DNA from: Cyanoderma ruficeps
Lineage: Eukaryota > Chordata > Aves > Passeriformes > Timaliidae
NCBI GenBank assembly: GCA_008694505.1
Contig: VZDJ01000202.1
Location: 62,001 to 126,000 of the forward strand
Direction: 5' to 3'
Length of the DNA: 64,000 nucleotides
Part shown: positions 48,705 to 61,300 of the stretch, piece by piece
How positions within the stretch are numbered: the first letter of the stretch is position 1
Layout: each line of letters starts with the position of its first letter
Translations under genes and position numbers: made by a program
The notes under the pieces: generated by a model
Databases searched by the model: none
What the model saw: only the letters and a program-made list of their open reading frames with translations
What the model was told of the DNA's origin: nothing

Positions 48705-51700
48705 CTGTCAAAAAATGCAGAAATTAACAGGAAGAATTCAAAGTAATAAGAAAATACTGTGAAATAGTGAATTTCTTTAATTTTTTAGTATCTCTCTCTT
48801 ATTTTCAGATGTAAGATTGTTGTGCCAAATGCACCAAATAGACACCTGGGACCCCGATGTCATACTCAGAAAAGGTGCTGGGCTGTGATTCCAGGATTCC
48901 AGCATTTTGCTGTGAATCCCACCACATGTGCATGTCTGGAAGCCTGTGTCAGCAATGGTGGGACAGCCCTGCAATATACTGCTAGAAAACTTTCCTCTTG
49001 CAATGCTGCCTTTTATTTTTATTCTATTCCTCCCATTATTCTATTCCTCCTGTCACTGCCAATGCAGCAGTGGATCTGCTCCTACAGAAGGGGTTGTTCT
49101 CTACCCTTGTTCATGCACAGATTTAAGGTACCCTTTTTCAAAGGCAAACAGGAATTGGAAAAAGCAATAAGCTAAAAACCTAAATAAAAGTGCAGTTATG
49201 AGATTACCTAAAGTGCATGCTTCTTACTATTTTGTGAGGATTCTGCCTGACACTGGCATGAGGGTGATTGCCTGGGAGCAGAAACAGGCAGGGATGAGAA
49301 AGGAAACAGCTGTGATCCCTTTTTGGAGCATTTGCTCTTATTCATCCCCTTAGATGTATCCCAATGTAAATAACCTTTCAGATCACTTTACAAAGTGATT
49401 GCTGAGTGGGACTGAGGAGAAGCAATTCTGTAATGTAATAATTTCTGTCTTTTCTCTTCGTTTTCCTGCTTGGTCATAGAGAGGAAATGTGGCTGGCTGT
49501 TAATTTGAAACCATTTGTAGTGGTGAAGGCATAATAGATATGAAAGTTCACAGGACTCTGACAACTGGCAATGTACTGAGGCTTGCAGATGAAAAAATGA
49601 AAGCTGTCTCTAAAGGATTCCCATTTGTCATGGAAACCCCACAAAACCCCAGGACAGCTGCTGGGATCTGTACCTCATATGTAAGGAACCAGAACAGACA
49701 TGAGCTCTATTGCACAGAAAGTACAACCCCACAGAGACAGGTAAATCATTCTTTATAAGGAAAAAACATCATCTAGAATAAATGTTTTCTGTAAAAGATG
49801 ATTTTCAGGGTTTGCTTGCTATCCACCATAATCAAAAATATGGCTTAAAGTACATAAATTACAGTCTTTTATATTCTAATGCCCTTGTACCTCCTCTGGA
49901 GATGGATTTGGTGGTGCTGCAAGTATGTCTGGAGAGCTGGTGGGGTCTGGTTTGGCAAGGAGCTCTCCTGTTGTTGAGCACAAAAGTGAAACAAGGGCAA
50001 AAGTTTCCTGGGAGATGCTGGGTCTGGAGTCTTTCCTCCCTTCAAGCCACTCGGTGCTTTCCCTTGCTCCCCACACCAAATAATTTGGTGAGGTTTCATT
50101 TGAAAATTAGAATTTAAAACGAACAGTCCAGGGCTGAAGCCTTACCAAGCAGCTGGAAATTAGAAAAGGCTAAGCTGTGATCCAAAGGTAACACAAATTT
50201 CATGCAAGAGGTGAACTTCTGGAAAATCTCCCTCTAGTTGTTTTGGGATGCATTTGTTTTTCCTGGGGTATCTTTGCAAGGGTTTCAAACACATCCTTGG
50301 ACTTCAGTGTGACCAGGTTGGTTGGGAGGCTGCCACAAAAGGCTCCTCAAAAAAACAGGGGTATTGCTGTGAAGTTCAGGGAGGAGAAACAATCCCCCTC
50401 AAGCTCCCTATGACCCTTCTTTTGGTATATTTTTAGCAATGGCTCCTTTTAGTCCAGTCTGTGTCAGGAAATTCTGTACTGAGCTTTCCACTGTGCCACG
50501 CTGTACCGGCAACGTCACAAGGGCAAAGCACCTCTGCGTGGAAGAGTTTATCTAATATTGATTTCCTTAACTTTGGCAGATCCAAAGATTTCCTCCCATC
50601 CTTTCTTCTTCTCTCCACTTTTTGGTTGTTGCTTCCAATAACCAAACCAAGGAAGACAGCACACCTTGTAGAACAGGGGTGACGAAATTATGAAAATACA
50701 ACGGCAAGATTAAGCCAGTTGCAGGCTTAGTGTGCACAGACATAGGAAAGTGAAAGAATACCGAAGGAAGCTTTCAAAACTTTGTTTCTTTGCCAGATCT
50801 CAATCTCCAGACACTGATATAGCTGTGCTAGTAATGCACTTAAATGTGTTCCTCTGTTAAGCAATATATTCTCTGTGGAGCAGCTCTGGAGCAGCTGTTA
50901 GCTACAGGCATTCTGCAGGCTGAGGTCTCTGGGTCAGGAACACTCATCTTCCACCAGCACAGCCCCCTGCACTGCTCCACACATCCACAATCTGTCTTCA
51001 GGAAAGGTGAGTTCCAGGTTTCAAAGCGCTGTAGCTCAGCTGCTGACAGATGCTGAGGGCAGCTCGAGTGTTTGCTGCTCTGCCAGAGGAAGACAACATG
51101 TCTGGACCCTCAGCACTGCCCCTTGTCACACCTTTGCTGAAAGCAGCACTCACTTTGCTGTGAGGAGCAGTGCGTGGCTGCTGCACACTCACTGCAAGTC
51201 ACATAACCTGCTGCTCCCATGCATTCAAACACAGACACTTCATTTTCTTTAAGCTGGTCTTCGTTTTTCAGTGCCTTCAGGCTTGCAGAGTGCCCATGGC
51301 CAGCTGAGACACCAGGGCTGAAGGAGAACAACCTTGACTTTGTTGTTGCTAAACAGAGAGATTATTTTTAATGTAAAAGTTATTGTCTTGGGCGGCGTTC
51401 ATCTCACCAGTGCACCATTCCAGAATGCTTTAAATTAAGTCTGGAGGCTAAAAGTGTGTTAGTCATTGCCCATACATCTTGGGGAAGCAGGGCTCTCTAA
51501 AGTTATTGTTAGCATTAGGCATCTGGTTTATGTTTATAATGATTTATTCAGCAATGGGAGACAGGTAAGTAACTGTCGTGAAAGAAACTAGAAAAGATTG
51601 GGTTTTTCAAAACTCTGAAGCCATTGTTAAATCAAAGTTGTCTGACTTCAAAAGGAATATATAACTTCATTAGATTCTTTAAAGAATGTACAATGCTCAC

Positions 51701-53746
51701 AAAGTTGGCAGCTATTATTAGAGGCAGAGTTGGTAGCACACCCTGCTCTGGAGGTTCATGTCCCTTCTAAGTACAAGATCCTGTTCTTATGTCATGATGT
51801 CATGACTTTGGCTTTTGGGTTTTTTTTAGAAAAAAAATTTTCAGCCAAGTACTTCAATGGCCTGCGAGAGCCAGGGAAGAATATTTTTTTTTTTCAGTGT
51901 TAGAATAATTCAGGAAATCCTTTCTTTTGAAAGATCTAATGTTTCCATACCTTGAAAGGGGGACTTGAAATCCAATGTGGGAAGATAGGCTTTATGCTAA
52001 AGTGGGCATGTTGCCATTGCCATAAGGGTCTGGCCACAGTTTTTTCAGTTTTATGCGACTTTGAAGAAGTCTAGTTTGTGTCTGTGCAGCAGGGCTTTTC
52101 AAGGGCTTAGGTAAGATTAGAGAAGAGTCTCTGCTCATGTCTTCTCATGCCTGGTCCTCACTGTCCTGTGCCATTGGTGGAATTGATCTTTCCCAGCACC
52201 AGCTCCTGTGCAGCAGGACTTGGGGAGGGACAAGGGGAAGCCCATCCACTGCAGTGCTGACATGCCTGAGCAAGGATGGAGACTGTGCCTGGAAGAAGGA
52301 GCCAGTGGGCCAGGGCAGGTTGGGAAGAACAGGCTGAGAGGTTCTGGTTCCTTGCCTGTTTGATCCCCTCTCCCAGCCTGATGGGTATGCCCTTCCTCTC
52401 CTGCCAGAAAAGACACTCACAAGTAATAATCCTCATTCCCTCCAGGTGTGGATCAGGCAGGGAACACATCACTGGCTGCAGCTGCCCCAGGTTGTGGAGC
52501 TCCCACCTCAAGGGCAGGAGGGCAGCCCAGGCCCTCCTGGGATGCTGGTGAAAGCTGCATCTGGAGATCCTCAACTCTTTGCTGAATACATGGTTGTTCA
52601 CCTCACCTGCTTTTTGGATAAAAGATGTTGTTCTGGCTTGCAGCTGATGCACTCAGCAGGTTCAGTCTCCACAGTGGCAATCCCAAGCTTCTGGACAGGG
52701 GCTTCTCAATTTTCTGTGACACAGAATGGATAAATCCTTGTCATCACTCTGTTCTCTGCCTTATTCCAGACTAACCTTTCTTTCCTGCTGAGGAGCCACA
52801 GTGAAGGGACACACGAGGCAAGGCAGCCAGAGGTGCCAGCTGCCAGAGCAGGCTGGAGATTTCCAGTGCCTACTGTTTGCCTGCAGGATGAAAAACAGGT
52901 CTATGCAACTATAACTGCATGCAGGCATTGGATTTACTTACCTTTTTTTCCATTCTCCAAAACACCCCTTGACCCAAGGGATGACCCTACCTTGGGTTTG
53001 CCATCCTGCCAAGGAAAAAAATCAACAAAATGTTGTGGATTTGGGGGGAAAACACTGCTCATGGAGAACTTACCAGGGCTCTGCTATAAACTCAGCACGC
53101 CTGTGACACCAGGTTCAGCCAGTTCTGGGCAGAGTCACCTGTCAGATCTGCAGCCATCCCACAATGGAAATAAACAACCCATGTTTTGTATGGTTGCCCT
53201 TCACCTGAGGTGAACTCTACACGCATCACCCGTCCCATCGCTCTTTGTCCTGGCCAAGGCACCACCTCACAGATGTCTCTGGGCTGAGGAAGAGCACAGC
53301 ATACCCTGAGTGCCTCTGAGTGACATCCTGCTGTGTGACACACACGGTGTGAGGACCAAACCAACACTCAGCATGGGGAGGTCGTGGAGCTGTTGGAAGA
53401 AAGTCAACATCCCACTCCTACTCGAGTTAGAAAAATATCCCAGCATTGGATCCACCCAGCTCAGCTAAAGCAGAGCTGCTTGGCCAGATGACAGGCCTGG
53501 CTCTCTCTCCAAAGTGGATGAGTGCCAAAGGGGATTTTTCATTTCCAGATGCTTTTAAAATAAAAATAAAGCCTCTGCTGTAAACTGGCTTTGAATGGAC
53601 GCCTCCCCTTCAGCCAAATAGCTGACTGATATGGGCAGGCTGACTGGGCAATAAAGCCTTTCTCTGCAATCTGGTGCATGGTGAGCACAGGCCAGCCCTG
53701 TGCCGAGGTCTGTAGCTGAACAGGGCTCCATACAGAGCTGGGGGTT
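48705..53746. other. Interval without recognised genes
   Basis: This is mixed-composition DNA with many short open frames. Several overlap each other on both strands in GC-richer parts, as expected by chance. I see no mobile element or exon with convincing splice sites. Confidence 0.5.
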
Positions 53747-53908
53747 CCACAGAGCCAGCCCTTCCCAAGGAGCTTGCCCTCCCCATGGAGTCAATCCTCC
53801 CCACGGAGCCAACCCTCCTCATGGAGCCAGCCCTTCCCATGGAGCCAATCCTCGCTACAGAGCCAGACCTCTCCCTGGAGCCAGCCCTCCCCGTGGAGCC
53901 AGCCCTCC
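53747..53908. repeat. 18-bp minisatellite, nine copies
   Basis: Nine tandem units of 18 bp follow the pattern ccaNggagccaNccctcc, starting at 53747, 53765, 53783, 53801, 53819, 53837, 53855, 53873 and 53891. Units differ from each other by a few substitutions and no indels. Because 18 is a multiple of three, the array stays open in several frames and translates as six-residue repeats (for example GRAGSM on the minus strand). I regard it as non-coding. Confidence 0.93.
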
Positions 53909-54083
53909 CCGCCACCAGGCAGGCAGACACGCTCCCAGAGCCCTCTGGCTCCAGATAAAAATCTTTATGCACTCTTGATTTCTGTTTTGTTCTTTTGAGG
54001 GGAGGGGAAAACGCTTTGTGGGAAGCAAGTTGGCAATAGTGGAATGGGAATGAAAAGATTTTGGGGGGAGTGTTGTCCTGAAT

Positions 54084-54218
54084 GTTCAAAAGGCGTGTGG
54101 ATGTGGCACTTGGGGATGTGGTTTAGCAGTGAACACTGGATCAATGTGGTGCTGGGTTAATGGTTGGACTGAAGGATCTTAGAGGGTTTTTCCATGCTCA
54201 ACCACCCTGTGATTCTAT
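54084..54218 (+). mobile_element. CR1-type LINE 3' end
   Basis: The segment 'ggatgtgg...gggatgtggtttagcagtgaac' followed by 'gctgggttaatggttggact', 'gatcttagagggtttttcca' and a terminal 'tgattctatct' matches the 3' end of a common avian CR1-like family in plus orientation. Confidence 0.75.
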
Positions 54219-55780
54219 CTGGGGGGGCAGGAGTGGTGACAGGGTGACATAGCAGGAACCCTGCACACCTTGCTGGGGATCAGGACACAGATGTTTCTAA
54301 GCCAGCCCTAGGTGAATCCCTCCACAAACAACCTAAACCTGCTAGCTTCCAACCAGCATAACAAGACTGGTGAATGAATTTTCAGTGTCTCTGGGCAGCC
54401 ACCCTGCTGTGCTTCAGGGCGCTGGGAATGGGGGCAATTCCTCCACAGCTCCCATAACCCAAATTTATCTGCACACTAGAGATTTGGGCATTCCCAGCCT
54501 GCATGGAGATGGCTGTTTCATGTGATCTTATTTCTCCAGGGCAGCTGGGGGGTTCTTTGTAAACTCAGCCCAAGACACTGTGCTATGGCTATCGAAATGC
54601 AAATGAGATGGCTCCCACGTCTGTGTCAATGCCAGTCAGGAAGGGCCATGGCAGGGACAAGGACACCTGGGGCTCTGCAGCCCATCACCTGCCCACTCGC
54701 CTTCTGCTGCCCATCATCAAGAGTTTCAGAGACATCTTTTCACTTGTGGGCAGAGGCAGGGGTTGAGCAGGAGCACACATGGGGTGCTCTCCCCTCCTGG
54801 TTGAGGGTGATCTTTGCCCTCTGCCAGGCATTGTGTGACCCACACAGGGAGCGGGGGACGTGTCTAATCCTTGTTCCTGTTTCAAATGTCATTCGATTCC
54901 CTGTGGCACCTCACAAAAGACTGAATGGACAGCAAGCGTAAAGGCAAAATAATTCTTATGCTGGGAATGCCTTTGAACAGCCCTGGCCTGCCTCGGGTGG
55001 CACGGGGGATGCCACGTGGTTCTTGCATGTATGAAGTTTTGAAGGTGGAAGGCAGAATCCTGACTATATTCTGGATCAGAATTTCAAATGCCAGAACATA
55101 CATCTGTGTTGCTCCGTGTTAGTAATTTCCTCCTGACTTGATGTGCCTGGTCAGTGAGTAAGAGCCACAACAAATTTGCTTTTTCACCCTGCTTTTGTTT
55201 GGCTTACTAACGATATCTCCTGTGACACTGCACTCTGGCCTCGACAGATTCGTTTGTGATTCTCCTGTGATATGCATGCTGTAGCAGTAGATAGTAGCAC
55301 ACCATCGTTTAACATATGAATGCTGTCAGAGGGTTAAATCAAACCCAAAATTGTCGCCTTTGTGCCTTGCACTAACTCGTTGTGACTGCACAAACTGAGC
55401 CCAGCTCCCCAACACAAAGAGCAATTGCAGCCTGCCTCTTTGTCTACTCTCTTTGTATAATTTCCTGAACCCTGCCCTGTTCCACCTGCTTACTAATGTT
55501 AAGCTTATTTATGGGGAGTTTATATGCAGCCCATTCCACAAACGCACAAAATGCATGGTTTGATTTTTTTTAGAGGAGTTGTGGGAACGAGCCTCTCACC
55601 CTGCATGTTTCCCTCCAGTCTGTAAGACCCGAAGTACAAATACTTCATCACCGCTTTCTGAGCCTTCTCTGAAACTTCAATGTGTCCCGGTCCTCTCACC
55701 GGGAATTCAAACGCTTTTCTGGGGGATGAAGAATAACTCGCAATTTTTTTTTCCCCTACATTTTTTTTTTGCCAAAACCA
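54219..55780. other. Non-repetitive interval
   Basis: No gene was recognised. The part at about 55200-55560 is free of recognisable repeats and rich in homeodomain-like ATTA/TAAT and A/T motifs. It could be a regulatory element, but this is only an impression from the text. Confidence 0.35.
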
Positions 55781-55784
55781 CTGT

Positions 55785-56065
55785 CAGGATGGCTGGGTGG
55801 GCTGCTCCCCCCTCCAGCTCTGTCCCTGGCCGGCGCAGAGTGTTTCTGCGGCGCTCGGAGCCCTGGCCCCGGGGCTCCCGGAGGAAGTGCGGGGTTCCTG
55901 GAAAGCATTGTTCCCGCGTTTGTTTGTTCCGCGCCGGGAAGAAGCAGAATAAAGGGCAGCGTACGGGAGCAGCTCCCGCAGAGGGAACCCGGCAAACAGG
56001 ACTGTGTTGTGCCCTGGCTGAGCCTTCCCGGGCACAGCCTGCACGACCGCCCCTGCCCGCACACA
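55785..56065. promoter_or_regulatory. Orphan CpG-rich patch
   Basis: A roughly 280-bp GC-rich, CpG-containing block (for example ccggcgcagag, tgcggcgctcggag, cccgcgtttg, ccgcgccggg, agcgtacggg) lies in otherwise CpG-poor DNA. It is the only such block outside the two PABIR promoters. It may be an unannotated promoter or a first exon. The open frames across it on both strands are probably chance products of GC richness. Confidence 0.4.
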
Positions 56066-56467
56066 GCCCGGCCGCTGCTCCGTGCCTGAGTCCACACCTG
56101 CGTGCATGGAGGTGTCCACTGCCCCCAAAGGCTCCTCTGCAAGGAGAACAGACAGAGCTTTGCTGCTGGAGGCTCTCAGGTACGATCCCAGTGCAGCATT
56201 CAGAGTAGGGCTGTTTCTCCCAAACTGTCTCTCTAGGTCCATCACCCCTTGAAATGCGACTGCAACCTCAGGGCCAGCCAGGCTGATTCTGGTTGTGCTT
56301 CAGGAAAACTCTGCTCCTGCTCTTCCCTTGAACTTAGTCTTTAAGGCACCCATCACCCTCCTCCTGGTCCCCCGGGCATCCCTGTGACCACCTCTGGGAC
56401 TCCAACACAGTCCTGCAACAGCTCTGCCAATGCTGCACCTCCTGAGATGTTCACTCCAGGCAGGGGG

Positions 56468-56499
56468 AAAANAAAAAAAAAAAAAAAAAAAAAAAAAAA
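56468..56499. repeat. Poly-A tract with one N
   Basis: This is an A homopolymer of about 32 bases with one undetermined base at 56472. It is preceded by 'cagggggaa' and followed by 'ggggtcagcc'. The length is probably imprecise. It could be the tail of a retroposed sequence, but no source transcript is recognisable upstream. Confidence 0.85.
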
Positions 56500-57199
56500 G
56501 GGGTCAGCCTGTCTGCTGAGCAAAAGGTCCAGAAGGAGGAAAAATAAACACAGGAAAAGCCACAACATTCAAGAACTGGACATATCACTGGATACTTAAA
56601 TTATGACAAGGTCCCTAAGAGCTGTGTTTGCAGAAATGCTTCAGAAATGGCATAAATTTTACATGAAGTAAAATAACAGCAAGACAATAGTGTCACAGAT
56701 AGCTTCTGTGTCTGGCACTCCAAACAGCTGATGTGGTGACCTCCAGCCTGACAGAGCTGCCAGGCTCTCAAAGAGCACACTGATACACACTGAGAGATGG
56801 GGAAACTGAGGCATGAGTGTATGCCTCAGCTTTTCCCACCAAACTGACAGCAGGACAAAACTGCCCCTGGATGCTGGTCTGGCACCCCTTTGTGCCCACT
56901 CCTACCCCAACCCCATCCCCATCCCAACTCACCCCAGTCCACTCAATCTCATGTAATTTCATGTTCTCTCATCTCCTTTCACCTTATCCGAATTCATCCT
57001 ATGGCTATCCTTGTCCTGGTAAGACTGCACAATTCACCATGCTGGGGATCCTCAGGGACATCCTCCTCCAAGTGAAGGACCCACAGCCGCTTTTGTATGC
57101 TGGGAAGTTCTGCAGGGAAAGCTTGGATTTGACTGTCTGCCACCCAGCTCCTGTTAAATGTGTATCCAAAATTTCTGTTTTCCAATGCAAAAAGTTTCA

Positions 57200-57363
57200 T
57201 GGGGTTTTTTTTCGGAAAGGGGGGGAGGAGTTGTGTGTTTTGGGTTTTGTTTGTTTGTTTTTGTTTGTTTGTTTTTTTTGTGTTTTTTGGTTGGTTGGTT
57301 GGGGTTTCTGGTTTGGTTTTGGGGGGTTTTTTTGTGGGTTGTGTGTGTCTGTGTGTGTGTGTA
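57200..57363. repeat. G/T-only low-complexity tract
   Basis: More than 150 bases consist almost entirely of G and T on the plus strand. They include (gttt)n, (ggtt)n and (tg)n blocks and G-runs of 3-7. The strand asymmetry is extreme, and several closely spaced GGG runs could fold into a G-quadruplex. Confidence 0.9.
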
Positions 57364-57934
57364 GGCCATGAATGGGAGTATGGGAGAACTGGGATTGACT
57401 CCTACTCCCAGGAGTTGCTGACCTGACGTGGACAAATGGCTCCTTAAATATTGTGAAGACTATTAGAACTACTGCTGATAAAAGGCAAGAAGCTGGGAAA
57501 ACAGACTAGACTGGACTATTTTTGGAAGCAGTGGCATCTGGACAGCATGAGAAATGCTTTGTATAAATTTAGTACAGCTGATGTTTGAACAAGAAGTTTG
57601 CTGGTGAAGCTGAATCCCCACAGCACACGCACCGTGACCAGCACAAACCCGCAGCTGCAGTGCCAACCAGGAACCTGACCCGTGGCCAGGTGTCACTCAG
57701 GGCTACCTACAAAAGGGACATGAGGCTTCTGCCAAGCAGCCAGCACTTGGTAGGGGGCTCTGGACAAGGATTTGCTGTGATGCTGTGTCCCTGGGCAGAT
57801 GTGTCACACCACAGTGGCACCACAGCAGTGTCTGTGGCCAGCTGGTCTGCTTCAGGTGGAGCTGGAGTGGGAGGCTGGGCAAAGTTTGTGGTCAAAAAAA
57901 CTGATGCCTTGGGAAGACTGACCTGAAACAGAGA

Positions 57935-58330
57935 CTGCACAGAGCTAGAGAATAAAGTAGATATTTACTGAAAGGTCTTTAGGATACACCTCAGGCAGGA
58001 CAGGAGCCCGACCAGGGCTACACCCCAGGTGGACTTAGAATGGTTACAAAATGGCTGACTGGTCACGAGATCTTGCACTTTTATATGTTTTGGTCCATTT
58101 GCATGTTGGGGTTTAATTATCAAGTTACAGCTTCGGGAGGTGAGGTCTCATCCTCCTTGTTTTTCTCTTCAGTCCACTGTTGTTTGTGCTGTTGACCCTG
58201 AAAGTTGTCCTTGGTCTCCAGCAGGAAAAGGATTTGTTTTGTCTCTGTAGCCTGTGAAGAGAGGTTACTAGCACTTAATATGAGTCTCAGAACTACACCC
58301 CTAGGCAGCACAGAATCTGAAAAATATGAA
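57935..58330 (-). mobile_element. Endogenous-retrovirus LTR-like segment (probable solo LTR)
   Basis: The stretch contains 'gagaataaagtagatattta', 'gatacacctcaggcaggaca', 'gctacaccccaggtgga', 'atggttacaaaatggctgac' and 'tttggtccatttgcat'. Together these resemble a passerine ERV LTR family in reverse orientation. No retroviral coding sequence adjoins it, so it would be a solo or truncated LTR. Boundaries are approximate. The call rests on recollection of the family. Confidence 0.5.
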
Positions 58331-61300
58331 AGCTAAAACTTAAGGCATCAAAACCAACAAACACTGTCAGCATTTGAAATAGCCAAACTATTTAAAAAAT
58401 ATGTGCTGGGGACTCCTGAACCTGGACAATTTTGCCTGTCTGTATTTCTGCTGCAGCTGGGTTTGAGAGGGAGAAGCCCTGAAAGTGCAGTGTGGTGCTC
58501 CCCAGTAAGGGGACATACTCATCTTACATCCAGAGAGCCATTTAGATTGCTGATAGAAAACAGACATTGCCTGGCGTGTATTTTCTCTCCACCCATGCAA
58601 GGAATTAATCTCTCTCTTGCTGTTACTGATACATTCCTCTTGGTTTTATCTAACAATGGTTTGGATTTGGAATCAGGGTCCAGCTGACTCCAGGTGTGAC
58701 TGAGGGGACATTGGCCTGGACCACTGAGGTTTGAAAAATGAGTGACACACCTTCCTCTTGCAGACTTGTCCTGTATAGGATGAGGATGTTGGAGGATCCA
58801 GCCAGGTATGGCTGAGGGGTAGGCAGGAACTGCAGCTCCCCCGTTTGCAGGACAATGGGATGTCCAGTGCAGTAATCCTCTGCAGTATGTGGGACCAGAC
58901 ACTGTAGGTGCTGCACAAGTCCCAGGACACTTTGCTGCCCACACTAAACCCAGATACCAGCCTGGAGTGGAGTTTTTGTGCAATCTGGCAGCAAAGTCCT
59001 TCAATACACCTGTGTAGTCAGTGCTGATGCCAGGGGTCTGGGGAATGGCAGATTTGCTACCATGATCTAGTCACAGATGCTAGGCCCTGGACTGAGGTGT
59101 CCTCATCTCCACCACTCCACCACCTCCCTGCATCCCTCCCTGCTTGACCTACCTCCTTCCTTATTCCCACAGGACACTGCTCTTACCCTGCAGATTGGAC
59201 CCCCTGCCCTCCCCTCCTCTTTGAACACAGCAGACTCTTCACCATTACTCCCAGTATGGCTGTGTGCACAGAGACTGGTTCCAGCCCTGTCAGGGAGGAT
59301 CAGGTCTGCCCCCAGATCCCAGCAAGGACACAGGGTGCCATTGAGCTGGGAGTGAGAGGGAGCCCAGCCCTCGAGTTACAGCAAAGGGAGCAGACACTCC
59401 TGATGGCTGTGTCGTGATAGAAGTAATGAAAAAGTGCCCGAGTTAAATCCTGGCCATCTGTCTCTGTTTTGCTAACCTGCTTCTCTGGTTGGAGCTGGCA
59501 GCTTGACACTCAGCTGGCTATGGACCTTTTCCAAAGGTTGTTGGATGGTGTATGAACCATTTTGAAAAGGCCTCAGGTCCCTAGACCAATTTTTTCATGG
59601 AAAAAGTTCTAGGTGAGTTCTCGACACAGCACTTGGGCACAGATGGGGCAGTTGTGGGCGGCTGGGAGCCCCTCAGAGCACCCAGGTTTGCGGCCCAGCA
59701 GCAGCAGTAGAGGCAGGCACAAGGAGAGGAAACCAGGAACTGGGCAGGGGGTCTGGGCACAAAACTTCCTTTGTGCAGCCCAGACACACAGCGGCCACAG
59801 CACCCCCGAGAGACCTGACAAGGCCCTGTCCCCTTCCCCAGTGACACAGCAAAGCTGTCACTCCCCTTCCCCACACTGTGTTTGCTGCGGTTGCTCATTG
59901 TTTGTATTTGGACATCCACTGGGTACTGGTGAGAGCACTGAGAGCCCAGACTCACTTCATATATTTCAACACCAGTGATTATTCATCCAGTAATCTCAGA
60001 CTGGAGTGTGGTTTTTATTATTTGCTACTCTTCAGTGAGCTGTTCAAAATGTTTCCAGTCCAGGCACAGGAAGTGCTGCCCTGTGCCCAACCAGACACAC
60101 ACGCACATGCAGCAGAGCTCACTGGCACAAAGCACATCCCAAACATCTTGGTGAGCACACGGCATATGGAAACAACCCAGCTCAGCTCAGCAACCCTTAT
60201 CTTTCCCCAAAGGAGACTCTGATTGCTATGATGATGACCCATTAAAACAGAGTATTTATTCCCTATCTTCTTCTGTTTCTCCTGGAGGATACAATCTTGT
60301 CCCAGATCAGCAGTCCAATAATTCCTGTCCCTGCACACTGTGACCCCATGAGCAGGAGAGACATCGTCCCAAGGAGATATCTCCAGCTGATAGGGAAAGC
60401 TCCTGAGGAAGACAAGGGATACTGGGCTGGCTAGGAGGCAAGAACAGAGCTGGTTTGGAAGTGGGGGTGCTCTTCTGAGCAGGAAGTCCAAGTATTTCCC
60501 AGAACTTCCCTGTCTGCAGGTGGGGGAAGAGCCTGAAAAGAGTTGATGCAGATCAATGGTGTGTTGGTTTTAGATCTTGTCTTTTCCTGTACATCCTTTG
60601 TGATGCCTCAACTGCCACAAGGCAGGTGTGATACAAGCAGGCAGCATGGAGAGATGCATCTGAGGGCAGCCAAACCTCCATGTCATTCACAGCCCTCCAG
60701 CATCCCTGTGCACATCCTGCTCTGCAGACCAGTCTGGTTCCATAGATCCAGTGCAAAGGACTCGCAGCTCAGGAGTTTAACAGAGCTGAGCAGAGGAACA
60801 AGGGCAGCAGACACCTGTCCTGTGCTGTGAGTTATCAGCCCAGACTTCAGCAGAGGAGGCCCTGAAGAGCCCTTTGCAGCTAAGGCTGTTGGATCTGCCA
60901 CCTACCCTGATTTTGGGTCCTAACAGCTGCCCAGCCTGTAGGGAAGAGCTGTGCCACCCTCCTGCCTCAGGCCACTCACAATAGTCAGTGCCCGAGAGAT
61001 CATCTGGGCTCTGAGCAGAGGGAATAGCAACCCATTTGAAATGCTGCACTAAAAATAGCCCCATGTCTGAGTGGAAGCATGCTGTGGTTGGCTGGGGTTT
61101 CACATCCCTCTGAGGAAGCCCAAGCTGAGCAGGGACTCTTCAGTCCTAATATTGTCCACCTTCCCTCTCTCCCTCCAGAAACAGCCTGGGGACTAACTAG
61201 CAAATAAATGGCTTTCCACAAGACAACAATGGCTTCTGTGATTAATCTCCATGAGATGTGGTTTGGTAGCTTTGCAAGATCAAGCCAGCTGCCAGTATGG

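Noticed and set aside
53610..54089. A minus-strand open frame with a GRAGSM-type repeat that looks like a repeat protein
   Set aside because: It is fully explained by the 18-bp minisatellite, which is open in other frames too. There is no signal peptide, splice or family support.
55579..56208. A 209-codon plus-strand open frame
   Set aside because: It overlaps the CpG-rich patch, has open antisense partners of similar length and shows no family resemblance.
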